Numbered from the stretch's first letter, positions 34,388-43,992 are shown. The stretch is DNA of 64,000 nucleotides from Moheibacter sediminis (GCF_900176425.1 NZ_FWXS01000005.1:1-64000); one strand, 5' to 3'. The notes: generated by a model not told the origin, from the sequence alone. Numbers and translations: made by a program.

Positions 34388-36505
34388 ATGAATGTACCTA
34401 ACTTTTTATTTATTGGAGGAACGACTTCCATCATATTGATTGCTGTCGGCGTATTGATTTTCCTCTTTTTCGGCTTTTTGGTAGTATTAAGTTCTTTCTA
34501 CAAAAAAATTCCACAAGGAAAAGCCATTGTGAGAACGGGTTTTGGAGGAACCAAAGTTGCTTTTAACAAAGGAATGTATGTAATTCCGATTTTCCACAAA
34601 ATGGAAATCATGGACATTTCTGTCAAAAAAATTGACATTGCCAGGATGGAAAATGATGGATTGATTTGTAAAGACAACATCCGCGCAGACATCAAAGTTG
34701 CGTTTTTTGTTCGTGTAAATAAATCAATTGATGACGTGATCAATGTGGCGCAAAATTTAGGTTGTGAGCGTGCGAGCGATCCGGAAACTTTGAAAAGTAT
34801 TTTCGAAGCTAAATTTTCTGAGGCTTTGAAAACAGTAGGTAAAAAGTTTGATTTCATTGAATTATATGAAGCACGTCGTGAATTTCGTGATGAAATTTTA
34901 AATATTATCGGAACCGATTTGAACGGATATATTTTGGACGATTGTGCGATTGATTATTTGGAACAAACCGAATTGAGATTTTTAAGTCCTGACAATATTT
35001 TGGATTCTGAAGGAATTAAAAAAATCACAGATTTAACTGCAAAACAAAATATGGATGCGAATTTGATTCGCAGAGCGGAAGAAAAAACCATTCGTAAACA
35101 GGACGTTGAGGCGCGTGAAGCAATTTTGGAATTAGACCGTCAATTGGCTGAAAAAGAAGAACGCCAGAAACGTGAAATAGAAAATATTAAAGCGCGTGAA
35201 GGTGCAGAAATTCTAAAAGTAAATGAAGAAGAAAGATTAAAATCGGAAACAGTAAGGATTCAAACTGAAGAGTCTTTGGCCGTTCAGGAAGAAAATAAAT
35301 TGCGTCAAATTATCATCGCAGAAAAAAATAAACAACGAACTGACGCCATAGAAACGGAAAGAGTAGAGAAGGATCGCCAATTAGAACAGACTGAAAGAGA
35401 GCGCATTGTCACTTTGGCGCAAATTGACCGAGATAAAATTGTCGAAGTTGAAACCAAAAATATCCAAAACGTAATCAAAGAACGTGTTCAATTGGAAAAA
35501 GGAGTTGTTGAAGAACAACAAAACGTGAAAGATGTGGAAGTTTTCCGTGATGCCGAACGTAAAAAACAAGCCGGAGTAATTGCTGCAAGTCAGGAAGCGG
35601 AAGAAAGATTGGTTGCAACTGTGAAAGCTGCGGAAGCAGCAAAAATCGCTGCGGAACAAGAAAAGGAAAAGAAAATCATTGACGCAGATGCAGAAAAAAA
35701 TGTTGCAGAAAGAAAAGCGCAGGAAATTATAATCGAAGCAGAAGCGAAAAAAGAAGCATCAGCAAAGGAAGCCGAAGGAAGAAAAATCATTGCCGAAGCA
35801 CAAGCAAAAGAAGCTGCAGCAATCGGTTTGTCAGAAGCAGAAGTAATGATTGCAAAAGCGGAAGCGGAAGAAATCCAAGGAACTGCGCAAGCATCTGTTA
35901 TTGAGAAAAAAGCGGAAGCCGTTCGTAAAGAAGGTTTGGCTGAAGCGGAAGTAGTTCGTGAAAAAGCATTGGCGGAAGCAAAAGGGATCGAAGAAAAAGC
36001 AGGCGCCATGAAAATTTTAAACGAAGCCGGACAATCTCACGAAGAATTCAAATTACAGTTGAATAAAGAAAAAGAAGTTGAATTAGCACAAATCAATATC
36101 CAAAAAGATATTGCTGCTGCACAAGCAGATGTACTTTCTGAAGCGTTGAAAACTGCGAAAATTGACATTGTGGGTGGTGAAACCATGTTCTTCGAAAACA
36201 TCGTGAAACAGGTTTCCAATTCAAAAGGATTTGACCATTTGATAAACAATTCGAAACACGCAACTGACATCAAAAATTCATTGATCGGTGAAGATGGAAA
36301 AGGCGATTTGGCTGAGAAGATTCGTGGAATGGCAGACAAATATGGAATCAATTCCAACGACATTAAAAACTTGACCATCACTGCCGCTTTGATTCAATTG
36401 CAACAAGCCGCATCCGCACAGGGAAATGAACAGGATTCCGGATTTATCAACTCATTGTTCAGCATTGCAAGCAACTTGGGGATTTCGAATAAGAAATTAG
36501 GATAA
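34388..36505 (+). CDS. Flotillin (YqiK-like SPFH protein)
   Basis: This 705-residue protein has an N-terminal membrane helix (about 9-32), an SPFH/PHB domain (about 38-215: GKAIVRTGFGGTKVAFNKGMYV, VKKIDIARMEND, FFVRV), and a long EA-rich coiled coil (about 225-570, with repeated AEA/KEAEG/EAE units). A C-terminal region rich in Asn/Ser follows. Flotillins scaffold ordered inner-membrane microdomains. It is larger than E. coli YqiK (553 residues), the extra length being in the coiled coil. It is co-transcribed with the YqiJ-like gene. Confidence 0.95.
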   Translation: MNVPNFLFIGGTTSIILIAVGVLIFLFFGFLVVLSSFYKKIPQGKAIVRTGFGGTKVAFNKGMYVIPIFHKMEIMDISVKKIDIARMENDGLICKDNIRADIKVAFFVRVNKSIDDVINVAQNLGCERASDPETLKSIFEAKFSEALKTVGKKFDFIELYEARREFRDEILNIIGTDLNGYILDDCAIDYLEQTELRFLSPDNILDSEGIKKITDLTAKQNMDANLIRRAEEKTIRKQDVEAREAILELDRQLAEKEERQKREIENIKAREGAEILKVNEEERLKSETVRIQTEESLAVQEENKLRQIIIAEKNKQRTDAIETERVEKDRQLEQTERERIVTLAQIDRDKIVEVETKNIQNVIKERVQLEKGVVEEQQNVKDVEVFRDAERKKQAGVIAASQEAEERLVATVKAAEAAKIAAEQEKEKKIIDADAEKNVAERKAQEIIIEAEAKKEASAKEAEGRKIIAEAQAKEAAAIGLSEAEVMIAKAEAEEIQGTAQASVIEKKAEAVRKEGLAEAEVVREKALAEAKGIEEKAGAMKILNEAGQSHEEFKLQLNKEKEVELAQINIQKDIAAAQADVLSEALKTAKIDIVGGETMFFENIVKQVSNSKGFDHLINNSKHATDIKNSLIGEDGKGDLAEKIRGMADKYGINSNDIKNLTITAALIQLQQAASAQGNEQDSGFINSLFSIASNLGISNKKLG

Positions 36506-36583
36506 TACTAAATTTTGTCTAGGTTATTTTCATTAAGATTTTAACCTTGGCAAAATTTATCCAATTCTAAATTTAATTTTTAT

Positions 36584-36607
36584 CACATCGAGCGTAGTCG
36601 AGATGTG
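36584..36607. repeat. Short interspersed palindromic repeat (GAGCGTAGTCGAG type)
   Basis: CACATC (36584-36589) and GATGTG (36602-36607) flank GAGCGTAGTCGA. This is a version of the short 'TTCGAGC-TAGTCGAGA' repeat scattered in intergenic regions of Flavobacteriia genomes. A degenerate second copy occurs at 41494-41516, so the AAA+ gene is bracketed by two copies. Confidence 0.6.
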
Positions 36608-36639
36608 TAGAATTTATCTAACGCATTAAAATTTTTTAA

Positions 36640-39600
36640 ATGCCAGAAGAAAAAGATAAAATACCAAACATAGAACTCGATTCGGGAACCTACGAAATCA
36701 TCAAACGCCGTCTTCAAACGCAGAAAGATGAATTGGTAAAACGTTTGAATCAGCTTAATGAAGCGCGAAAAGAAGTTTTCAATTCGACGAACTTTACACT
36801 TAAAGCCAACCAAAGAATTACTACTGAAAATAATTGTGTTGCTCGAGGAATTGTCGCATTGGATGATATCTGCATTTTCGGCTACAACGTTCATTTTGGA
36901 TTGAGAACCGAAATCAAATTGGATGATGTTTTCAGCATTTATCAGTTTGACGGAACGCAATTCATTCCGCAAAATTTAGATTTGATTCATGATGAAAATT
37001 TTATTACGGATTATCAAAATTTGTATAAATATTACCGCGATTCAATTTTCTCAAAATTTAGACTGACAGAGAATTATCTTTACATGATTTTCCAAATCAG
37101 CAAAAGCGCTGATGATTTGAAAGCCTTCAAATGGTTAATTAAAGACGGAAAATTAATTTATCAGGATGACCGAAGCATTCATGAAGTAAAAAATCCGAAT
37201 CAGTTTGAATTTGAATGGGTTAAAACTACTTTGGATGATCGCCGTTTGGGTAAATTTCCGCACGTTTCTGTTTTGGACAAAGTTTTCATCGAAGCAATTC
37301 ACGGCGATATCACATTCAAAATTGAAGACAATACCGAATCCGGAAAAGGAATTTATTCCGAAAAAGTAACCAATCTCGACCAGCAATTGGACGATGCGGA
37401 ATATTACTATGCCGATTTGGGGAATATGATTGCGATTCGCATCAAACCTTATCAGGAAGAATTCCGTGCATATATTTTCAACCAGCGGACGAAAGAAGTT
37501 ATCAATCTTCCATCCTTAAATTCTTCCGCAATTTTACTGCCTGATAATCAGGGGATCATTTTCTCAAATGGATATTACCTTCAAAACGGAACGCATAAAA
37601 TTTTCGATATTCATTTAGAAAATGTAACGTTTTTGAGAAAAATTTCTTCGCCCAACGGAGAAGATTTTCTCTATGTTTTTACCCAAAGAGAAAGCAACAC
37701 TTTCATCTTGATGTCTTATAATATCATCCAGCAATCCGTTGAAACGCCGATTGTTTGTAATGGTTTTACGATTTTCAAAGACGGAAGTTTAATTTATTTC
37801 CGAACAGAACAAGAAGCCACACGCCATCATCAAGTTCAGATTTGGGAAACTCCTTACATGGCAGTTTTAAACGAAAATTCTGAACGAAAAGATGATCCGA
37901 TTTACAAAGTTGGAAACAAACAAATCGTTCAAGCGATGGCGGAAACGCAGGAAATAGTACTGCTCATCAACAAAGAAGACAGTTACGAAGGGCTTTACGA
38001 AGATATTTTGAGAAAATCAAGTTCCCTTGTTGATTCCTATTTTTGGATTAATGATAATTCACTCAAAAATTTAGGAGAACCTCTGAAACAGATTTACGAA
38101 ATTGCCAATACGGCTATTGACGAATTTGTAAAAGTCCAAGCGCAACGCAAACACTCGGGCGAGTTATTGGAAGTTTCTGAAAATAAATTGGAAGAATTAA
38201 CCTTCAAAATCAACAGTACAATTGTCGAAACTTTAGACCAATTGGTGAATCAGCTGGCTGATGCAAGAAGGTTGCAAGGCGAATTACTTGATTTGAAAAA
38301 TGTTCGGTATGTGAACATTGAAAAAGTTAATTTATTGCTGGAAAATTTATCCAAAATCACAACAGATTTATCTGATAAAACGATTGAATTTTTATTGCGT
38401 GATGAAGCTTTAATTCCTTACGGACAGAAAGTAGCAGAACAGAAAATAAAAGTAGCAGAAATTACAAAAGTTTTCGACGCGAAAGCAATAGAAGATTCTA
38501 ATTCAAATATTTCTACTGAATTAGAATTATTGATTGATATTCTCAACAGTTTAAAAATTGACGACGCTACACAAACGACAAAAATTATTGAGAAAATTTC
38601 TGTGATTTTTGCTTCGCTGAATGAAGTTAGGGCACAGCTAACCCGAAAATTAAATTCACTAAAAAGCAGCGAAGCGATTGCCGAATTTTCAGCACAATTA
38701 ACTTTGTTGGAACAATCGGTTACCAACTATTTGGAACTTTCGACCTCAGCTGAAAAAGTGGACGAATATTACACCAAAATTCTCGTTCAGCTTGAAGAAT
38801 TAGAAAGTAAATTTTCTGAATTTGAGGATTTTGCCTTGAAAATTGCAGACAAACGCGACGAAATCATAAAAGCGTTCAACACACGTCGCGAGCAAATTGT
38901 TGAACAAATTAACAAACGCACTTCTTCATTGGAACAAATCGGATTGCGTGTGTTGAAAAATATCGAAAACAAATCCAAAACTTTCACCACGCGTGAAGAT
39001 ATTTTGAGTTTTTATGCTTCGGATTTGATGGTTGATAAAATCCGTCAATTAATTTCGGAACTGAAGACTTTAAATGATGTTTCCAAAGCCGAAAATTTAG
39101 AAAATTTACTCAAAAAATCGCAGGAAGATGCACTCCGAATTCTTCGTGATAAAACGGAATTGTACGTTGACGGCGAAAATATAATTGCACTCGGAAAACA
39201 TAAATTTTCAGTCAACAATCAGTCTTTGAGTTTGACTTTGCTCAACCGAAACGGCGAAATGTTTTACCACCTGACCGGAACGAGTTTTTACCAAAAAGTC
39301 AAAAACAGCGAAATCACAAACTATAAAGATATTTGGGAACAGGAGCTGGTTTCGGAGAATTCACAAGTCTATCGTGCAGAATATTTAGCATACAAAACTT
39401 TCTTGGCTTCGCAACAAAACATAAAAGATTTTGATGCCGAGAAATTTATACTTCAAACGGTTGAACAAAATTATTCTGAAAATTACATAAAAGGCGTTCA
39501 TAATTTTGATGCATTGCAAATTTACAATGTAATAAAATCGATGGATGAAAAAATGGATTTGCTTCGTTTTGAAGGAAATCTGCGCGCAACTGCGCAATTA

Positions 39601-41481
39601 TTTTGGCATTATTTATCGGAAGAACGCAGAAATAAATTGAATGCGTTGATTCATTCGACACATTCGATCTTGAAAACTTTTCCGAGTTCAAAACGTTATC
39701 AATCTGTAATCGAAGAAATTAAAAATGAATTTTCAACTTGGAAAACGACTTTGGATTTTACTGAAATCGATGCAGAAGAAATTGCGACTTATTTGTTCAA
39801 AACCTTTACCCAATATGGGAAATTTGCATTGAGTGAATCGGCAGACCATTTGAAACAAGAATTCATCCGATTGTTAGAGTCAAAAAAATCATTAAAAGAA
39901 TTCCAAGTGGATTTAGAAAATGAACAATTTTCATTGGTCGATCGTTTTTATTTGATTTTGAATTGGTTGAATTCATTTATTGATGAAAATGAAACTTTAG
40001 AAAATTATAGAAAATATATACAAGAAACGGCTGTTGTCTTGTTGTTCCAAAAAGACGAATATGAGTTAATTTTTGGAAAAGACGAGGTTGAAATTGAAGA
40101 CTTAAAAGGGAATCATCCTGTTCTGAATAACGGAAAACTTAAAATCGAATACTATGCTTTCATTAATAAATTGCGTGATTTCGCTGCTGTTAGCGTTCCT
40201 CGTTTCGAATCTTTTTTGAAGCTGAAAGAACAATTGAGCAAGCAATATGAAAAAGAATTAAAAATCAATGAATTTGAACCAAAGGTCTTGACTTCATTCG
40301 TTCGAAATAAATTGATCAACGAAGTTTATTTTCCATTAATTGGAAACAATTTAGCGAAACAATTAGGTGCCGCTGGTGACAATAAACGCACTGCCAGAAT
40401 GGGAATGTTACTTTTGATTTCGCCGCCGGGTTACGGAAAAACGACTTTGATGGAATACCTTGCCAAAACGATGGGATTGCATTTTGTGAAAGTAAACGGA
40501 CCGACGATTGGACATTCAATTACTTCGATTGATCCTGTGGAAGCAAAAACTTCCGGCGAACGTGAAGAATTGAAAAAAATCAATTTATCGTTTGAAATGG
40601 CGGATAATGTAATGTTGTATCTCGATGATATTCAACATTTAAACTCAGAATTTTTACAGAAATTCATTTCACTTGCAGACGGTCAACGTAAAATTGATGG
40701 AATTTTCGAAGACGAAAGTAAAACTTATGATTTGCGTGGAAAGCGCTTCTGCATTGTAATGGCAGGAAATCCCTACACGGAAAGCGGTTCTAAATTTCAG
40801 ATTCCGGATATGTTGGCAAACCGTGCCGATGTGTATAATTTGGGAGATGTGATCGGAGATACGGAACATTTGTTTAATTTAAGCTTGATTGAAAATGCTG
40901 CGATTGAGAATTCTCATTTAGAAAAAATTGCGAGTAAGTCCTTTAAAGATTTTTATGCGTTGATTGATTTTGTGCAAAATGGTGCGGAACAATTGCCGGA
41001 TTTGGAAGGAAATTATCTGAAACAGGAAGTCGATGATTTCATTGCAGTATTGAAGCAGATTTTGAAAATCAGAAACATCGTCGTAAAAGTTAATCAAAAT
41101 TACATTTTATCTGCTGCGATGCAGGATGCGTACCGAACGGAACCGCCTTTTAAAATGCAGGGTTCGTACCGGAATATGAGCAAATTGGTGACGCAAGTTG
41201 TGCCGATGATGAATGATAAGGAAATCGATGATTTACTTTTGGCGCATTACGAAAGTGAATCTCAAACTTTGACAGCCGATACTGAAAGTAATTTGTTAAA
41301 ATTGAAAGAATTATCTGGTTTAATCAATCAAGATGAAATCAAACGTTGGGATGAAATCAAGGAAATCTTCCGTAAAAACAACAAACACGGCGGACTTGGG
41401 AAAGATGAAAAAGTTTTCGGTCAATTGCTGGAATTTAACGAGAATTTAGAAGGAATTATCAAGGCGATAAAGGGAAAGTAG
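36640..41481 (+). CDS. Giant AAA+ ATPase with DUF3686-type N-terminus ('DNA repair ATPase' family)
   Basis: This 1613-residue cytoplasmic protein has an N-terminal region (about 1-470) with the CVARGIVALDDICIFGYNVHFGL segment and propeller-like strands. A long charged coiled coil (about 480-1150) follows. The C-terminal AAA+ domain has Walker A SPPGYGKT (1261-1268), Walker B MLYLDDIQH (about 1324-1332) and a sensor-like CIVMAGNPYTESG. Homologues are annotated 'DNA repair ATPase' without evidence, and comparative work links them to PspA/flotillin systems. Last gene of the operon, it is separated from the flotillin by 134 bp containing an interspersed repeat. Probably an unfoldase or remodeller for membrane-stress complexes. 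Confidence 0.88.
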   Translation: MPEEKDKIPNIELDSGTYEIIKRRLQTQKDELVKRLNQLNEARKEVFNSTNFTLKANQRITTENNCVARGIVALDDICIFGYNVHFGLRTEIKLDDVFSIYQFDGTQFIPQNLDLIHDENFITDYQNLYKYYRDSIFSKFRLTENYLYMIFQISKSADDLKAFKWLIKDGKLIYQDDRSIHEVKNPNQFEFEWVKTTLDDRRLGKFPHVSVLDKVFIEAIHGDITFKIEDNTESGKGIYSEKVTNLDQQLDDAEYYYADLGNMIAIRIKPYQEEFRAYIFNQRTKEVINLPSLNSSAILLPDNQGIIFSNGYYLQNGTHKIFDIHLENVTFLRKISSPNGEDFLYVFTQRESNTFILMSYNIIQQSVETPIVCNGFTIFKDGSLIYFRTEQEATRHHQVQIWETPYMAVLNENSERKDDPIYKVGNKQIVQAMAETQEIVLLINKEDSYEGLYEDILRKSSSLVDSYFWINDNSLKNLGEPLKQIYEIANTAIDEFVKVQAQRKHSGELLEVSENKLEELTFKINSTIVETLDQLVNQLADARRLQGELLDLKNVRYVNIEKVNLLLENLSKITTDLSDKTIEFLLRDEALIPYGQKVAEQKIKVAEITKVFDAKAIEDSNSNISTELELLIDILNSLKIDDATQTTKIIEKISVIFASLNEVRAQLTRKLNSLKSSEAIAEFSAQLTLLEQSVTNYLELSTSAEKVDEYYTKILVQLEELESKFSEFEDFALKIADKRDEIIKAFNTRREQIVEQINKRTSSLEQIGLRVLKNIENKSKTFTTREDILSFYASDLMVDKIRQLISELKTLNDVSKAENLENLLKKSQEDALRILRDKTELYVDGENIIALGKHKFSVNNQSLSLTLLNRNGEMFYHLTGTSFYQKVKNSEITNYKDIWEQELVSENSQVYRAEYLAYKTFLASQQNIKDFDAEKFILQTVEQNYSENYIKGVHNFDALQIYNVIKSMDEKMDLLRFEGNLRATAQLFWHYLSEERRNKLNALIHSTHSILKTFPSSKRYQSVIEEIKNEFSTWKTTLDFTEIDAEEIATYLFKTFTQYGKFALSESADHLKQEFIRLLESKKSLKEFQVDLENEQFSLVDRFYLILNWLNSFIDENETLENYRKYIQETAVVLLFQKDEYELIFGKDEVEIEDLKGNHPVLNNGKLKIEYYAFINKLRDFAAVSVPRFESFLKLKEQLSKQYEKELKINEFEPKVLTSFVRNKLINEVYFPLIGNNLAKQLGAAGDNKRTARMGMLLLISPPGYGKTTLMEYLAKTMGLHFVKVNGPTIGHSITSIDPVEAKTSGEREELKKINLSFEMADNVMLYLDDIQHLNSEFLQKFISLADGQRKIDGIFEDESKTYDLRGKRFCIVMAGNPYTESGSKFQIPDMLANRADVYNLGDVIGDTEHLFNLSLIENAAIENSHLEKIASKSFKDFYALIDFVQNGAEQLPDLEGNYLKQEVDDFIAVLKQILKIRNIVVKVNQNYILSAAMQDAYRTEPPFKMQGSYRNMSKLVTQVVPMMNDKEIDDLLLAHYESESQTLTADTESNLLKLKELSGLINQDEIKRWDEIKEIFRKNNKHGGLGKDEKVFGQLLEFNENLEGIIKAIKGK

Positions 41482-41493
41482 ATTTTTTGTCAA

Positions 41494-41516
41494 TTCGAGC
41501 TAAGTCGAGAAATCTC
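41494..41516. repeat. Second copy of the GAGC-TAGTCGAG interspersed repeat
   Basis: TTCGAGCTAAGTCGAGAAATCTC lies 12 bp after the AAA+ gene stop. Its core matches the copy at 36584-36607. Confidence 0.5.
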
Positions 41517-41520
41517 TTAA

Positions 41521-41560
41521 AAAACCTTTCAGATTTAAAATCTTGAAGGTTTTTCTTTTT
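41521..41560. terminator. Terminator after the AAA+ gene, read through by the tail of a minus-strand gene
   Basis: AAAACCTT-CAGATTT (41521-41536) pairs with AATCTTGAAGGTTTT (41539-41554) and a T-rich tail follows. The stop codon of the minus-strand gene at 41535 lies inside the stem-loop. Confidence 0.75.
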
Positions 41561-41741
41561 CTCGATAGGGCATAAATTCATCTTTTTTCTTTTTGGGAAA
41601 AAGAAAATTGTATAATCTTTTGAATAGTTTAATTATTCCCAAAATAATTCCTTGAAAAATTATTTCAACAAAAATGTAAGTAAATATTTCGACAATAATC
41701 ATTTGGTTTCTAAAACGTAAAGATATATTTTTCAGCTTCAA
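41535..41741 (-). CDS. Possible small membrane protein
   Basis: This 68-residue frame has a hydrophobic, Ile/Phe-rich middle (about 15-37) flanked by basic residues (KLFKRLYNFLFPKKKKDEF). An internal ATG (MIIVEIFTY, about residue 14) gives a more typical start. The last codons lie in the terminator of the convergent AAA+ operon. Single-pass proteins ending in K-rich tails like this are common in flavobacteria, but this could also be a chance frame. Confidence 0.4.
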   Translation of the reverse strand: MKLKNISLRFRNQMIIVEIFTYIFVEIIFQGIILGIIKLFKRLYNFLFPKKKKDEFMPYREKEKPSRF

Positions 41742-41795
41742 TTTTTTAATAATAGGCTACATAATTGCAGGCTAATTAAATTCCAAAATTAAAAT

Positions 41796-41803
41796 TAACT
41801 TTG
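41796..41803 (+). promoter_or_regulatory. -7 element of rnpB
   Basis: TAACTTTG, an exact TAnnTTTG, ends 5 bp before the first nucleotide of the RNase P P1 helix, exactly where a transcription start is expected. Confidence 0.6.
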
Positions 41804-41808
41804 CATCC

Positions 41809-42119
41809 ACAAATCGCTTTGTCGCTTTTCGTATTTATATGAGAGGAGGAAAGTCCGGACACCGTAGAGCAGCATAGCGGGTAACGCCCGTCATTTCGGA
41901 GCAATCCGAAAGAGGACAAGTGCAACAGAAAGCAAGTACAGTTCGGCTGTAGTGAAACCAGGTAAACTCTATGCGGTGCAATGCCATGTATATCGGCAGT
42001 TAAGGGCTGCTCGTCCGTTGCCGAGGGGTAGGCAGATAGATTTCGTTGGTAACAACGAAGCAAGATAAATGACAAAGTTCCGATTTATTTCGGGAACAGA
42101 ATCCGGCTTATAGATTTGT
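41809..42119 (+). ncRNA. rnpB: RNase P RNA (type A)
   Basis: This is the catalytic RNA that matures tRNA 5' ends. Conserved core segments appear in the right order: GAGGAAAGTCCGGAC (about 41842-41856), AGAGGACAAGTGCAACAGAAAGCA, GTGAAACCAGGTAAACTC, GATAAATGACAAAGTTCC and the closing ACAGAATCCGGCTTA. The ends are set by P1: ACAAATC (41809-41815) pairs with GATTTGT (42113-42119). Length is about 311 nt, on the short side for type A. It has its own -7 element and terminator. Confidence 0.95.
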
Positions 42120-42124
42120 TTTAT

Positions 42125-42157
42125 AAAAAAATCCTTGTTCAAAAACAAGGATTTTTT
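42125..42157. terminator. Terminator of rnpB and of the convergent DoxX operon
   Basis: AATCCTTGTT and AACAAGGATT, extended by A/T runs on both sides, form a stem of about 14 bp with a 4-nt loop. It is usable from both strands (the minus-strand stop is at 42162). Confidence 0.85.
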
Positions 42158-42161
42158 CATT

Positions 42162-42569
42162 TTATTTAACCCAAATGATGGATTTCCATTTCGGATAATA
42201 ATATGCGAAGATGATAATGTTCATCAATAATGGAATTCCTGTTTCGACATTCTCATGCATTCTGTTATCAATCATCAAATGAAACAAAAATATATTGATG
42301 ATGATTGGCATGAAAATGATGCTTCCCAACAACCTTGTTCGTGGATAAATTAATAAAAGCCCACATACGACTTCCATCACTCCTATGATTTTAGTGTAAC
42401 CTGATTGGCACAACGAAGTCATCAGATTTTGATAGAGAAGGGGTAAAGTACTTGTTGCATCGTAAACTTTACAAGGAGAAATCAGATTTCTGTTAATTCC
42501 TTTGTAGATAAAATATAAACCTAAAACGATGCTCAGGATTAGAATTAAATAACTTGTAATTTTTTTCAT
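42162..42569 (-). CDS. DoxX-family membrane protein
   Basis: This 135-residue protein starts at ATG 42567-42569 (MKKITSYLILILSIVLGLYF). A longer in-frame extension exists but would overlap the previous gene's coding sequence. It has four predicted helices and the DoxX-like core GVMEVVCGLLLIYPRTRLLGS. DoxX proteins are inner-membrane proteins tied to thiol/quinone redox and oxidative-stress complexes. It lies 20 bp after the di-heme oxidoreductase gene, so it belongs to that operon. Confidence 0.85.
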   Translation of the reverse strand: MKKITSYLILILSIVLGLYFIYKGINRNLISPCKVYDATSTLPLLYQNLMTSLCQSGYTKIIGVMEVVCGLLLIYPRTRLLGSIIFMPIIINIFLFHLMIDNRMHENVETGIPLLMNIIIFAYYYPKWKSIIWVK

Positions 42570-42588
42570 AGAACTAATTTTAAATGAA

Positions 42589-43950
42589 TTATAATGAATT
42601 AAGAAACAATAATAAATCTTCCCGGTCTTTGGTTGGTAAATTTTTGAAAGCATTTTTAGAATTTTCGGCTTCGCCTCCGTGCCACAAGATTGCTTCTGTA
42701 AGATTTCGCGCTCTGCCGTCATGTAGATATTCCGTATGTCCGTTTACAATTATCTGCAGCCCAATACCCCAAAGCGGGCGCGTTTTCCATTCTCTTCCGG
42801 TAGCCAGATAATCGGGACGGTTGTCTGCCAGCCCTTCTCCCATATCATGTAACAGTAAATCTGTAAATGGATAGAAAACTTGATTGGACAAGGCAGGAAT
42901 GGGAGAGTAGCCGGTTTTTTGTTTTGGAATATGACAGTTGCTGCAGTTCATTTGTTGAAATAATTTGTAGCCGTTGTTGACATCGGGATTATCAACCTTT
43001 CTTGCTGCAGGAACAGCCAAGGTTTGACAATAAATTACAACTTGATTTAGAATTAAATCGGAAATTTCAGGATCGTCAGTCCAACCGTCTGCAGGAAAAT
43101 CATGAGAAAATATAGGATTTGTGATTCCCATATCTTCATGGTAAGCAGAAGCAACCTGTAATTCAATGGTAGAAACATTTGCTTTCCAGCCAAAACGGCC
43201 TAATTCCACTCGTTGTGTAATTGGATTCCACACATAATTGGCTTTTCCACTTATTCCGTCACCATTATGATCAAATTCATCTGCCATTAACAATAAATCT
43301 GTTTCAGGAATAAATTCCAGCAATCCCAATCCGAAAACCGGCGGTGCGATTCTGGGAGATAACATGATATCAGAAGGTATTTCCTGATAGAGGTTGTTTA
43401 GTGAATACAGAGGTTTTCTTAGATTTACAATAGTTCCATCAGAAAGTGTTTCTGTAAGTTCGGTCCAAATTACCTGATAATCCGCTTCGGGGACAAACCC
43501 TACCACAGCATGATTTTGTATCTGGGTTCCATATCCCGGAACAGTCAGAGGTCCGTTATGAGCATCTACACCAGAAATGCTTACTCTGAAAAGTAAACTG
43601 CTAAAACTATTGATGTTTTGTGGAAATTTTCCACGACCATCAGAAGGGTGACATTTTATACAAGAAGAATTATTGTAAACAGGTCCTAATCCTTGATTTA
43701 AAGGTGCAGGCGCTGTTACAAAAATTTGCTCAAATTCCATGTCACCTGCAAGGTGCATTTCCAGAAAATACCCGGATAAATTATTTGCAGGAGAACTGTA
43801 AGCAATATTTGACATCGTAAATATGGTCGTTTCTCCTCCTGCATATTCTCTTTCCATATCAACAGGCTGCCCATAGTCAATTTCATCACTCTGACAAGAT
43901 TTCAGAACAATGATTGAAAATATTAATATTCTAAAAGAGAAGCTCCTCAC
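42589..43950 (-). CDS. Di-heme oxidoreductase (DHOR/DUF1111) lipoprotein
   Basis: This 453-residue protein has a lipoprotein-like signal with Cys at 19 (VLKSCQS). Two c-type heme sites are present, C97-IKC-H101 and C336-SNC-H340. The conserved segments GPVYNNSSCIKCH, GKANYVWN and a C-terminal LHDGRARNLTEAILWHGGEA match the di-heme oxidoreductase family (COG3488, historically 'thiol oxidoreductase'). In many bacteria it sits beside imelysin in iron- or heme-responsive operons, as here. It needs the cytochrome c maturation machinery. A partial-strength hairpin lies in the gap after imelysin. Confidence 0.92.
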   Translation of the reverse strand: MRSFSFRILIFSIIVLKSCQSDEIDYGQPVDMEREYAGGETTIFTMSNIAYSSPANNLSGYFLEMHLAGDMEFEQIFVTAPAPLNQGLGPVYNNSSCIKCHPSDGRGKFPQNINSFSSLLFRVSISGVDAHNGPLTVPGYGTQIQNHAVVGFVPEADYQVIWTELTETLSDGTIVNLRKPLYSLNNLYQEIPSDIMLSPRIAPPVFGLGLLEFIPETDLLLMADEFDHNGDGISGKANYVWNPITQRVELGRFGWKANVSTIELQVASAYHEDMGITNPIFSHDFPADGWTDDPEISDLILNQVVIYCQTLAVPAARKVDNPDVNNGYKLFQQMNCSNCHIPKQKTGYSPIPALSNQVFYPFTDLLLHDMGEGLADNRPDYLATGREWKTRPLWGIGLQIIVNGHTEYLHDGRARNLTEAILWHGGEAENSKNAFKNLPTKDREDLLLFLNSL

Positions 43951-43968
43951 ATTATTAAATGAAATAAA

Positions 43969-43992
43969 ACCAACGGCTTTTTTGCCGTTGGT
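43969..43992 (-). terminator. Intra-operon hairpin between imelysin and di-heme oxidoreductase genes
   Basis: ACCAACGGC (43969-43977) pairs perfectly with GCCGTTGGT (43984-43992). On the minus strand it is followed by TTTATTT, so it may act as a partial terminator that lowers expression of the downstream genes. Confidence 0.6.

Noticed and set aside
41776-42160. Minus-strand frames of 99 and 63 residues
   Set aside because: They run antisense through RNase P RNA and are shadows of its conserved structure.
42570-42722. 51-residue N-terminal extension of the DoxX protein
   Set aside because: It overlaps the coding 3' end of the di-heme oxidoreductase gene in another frame; the ATG at 42569 gives a typical DoxX start.
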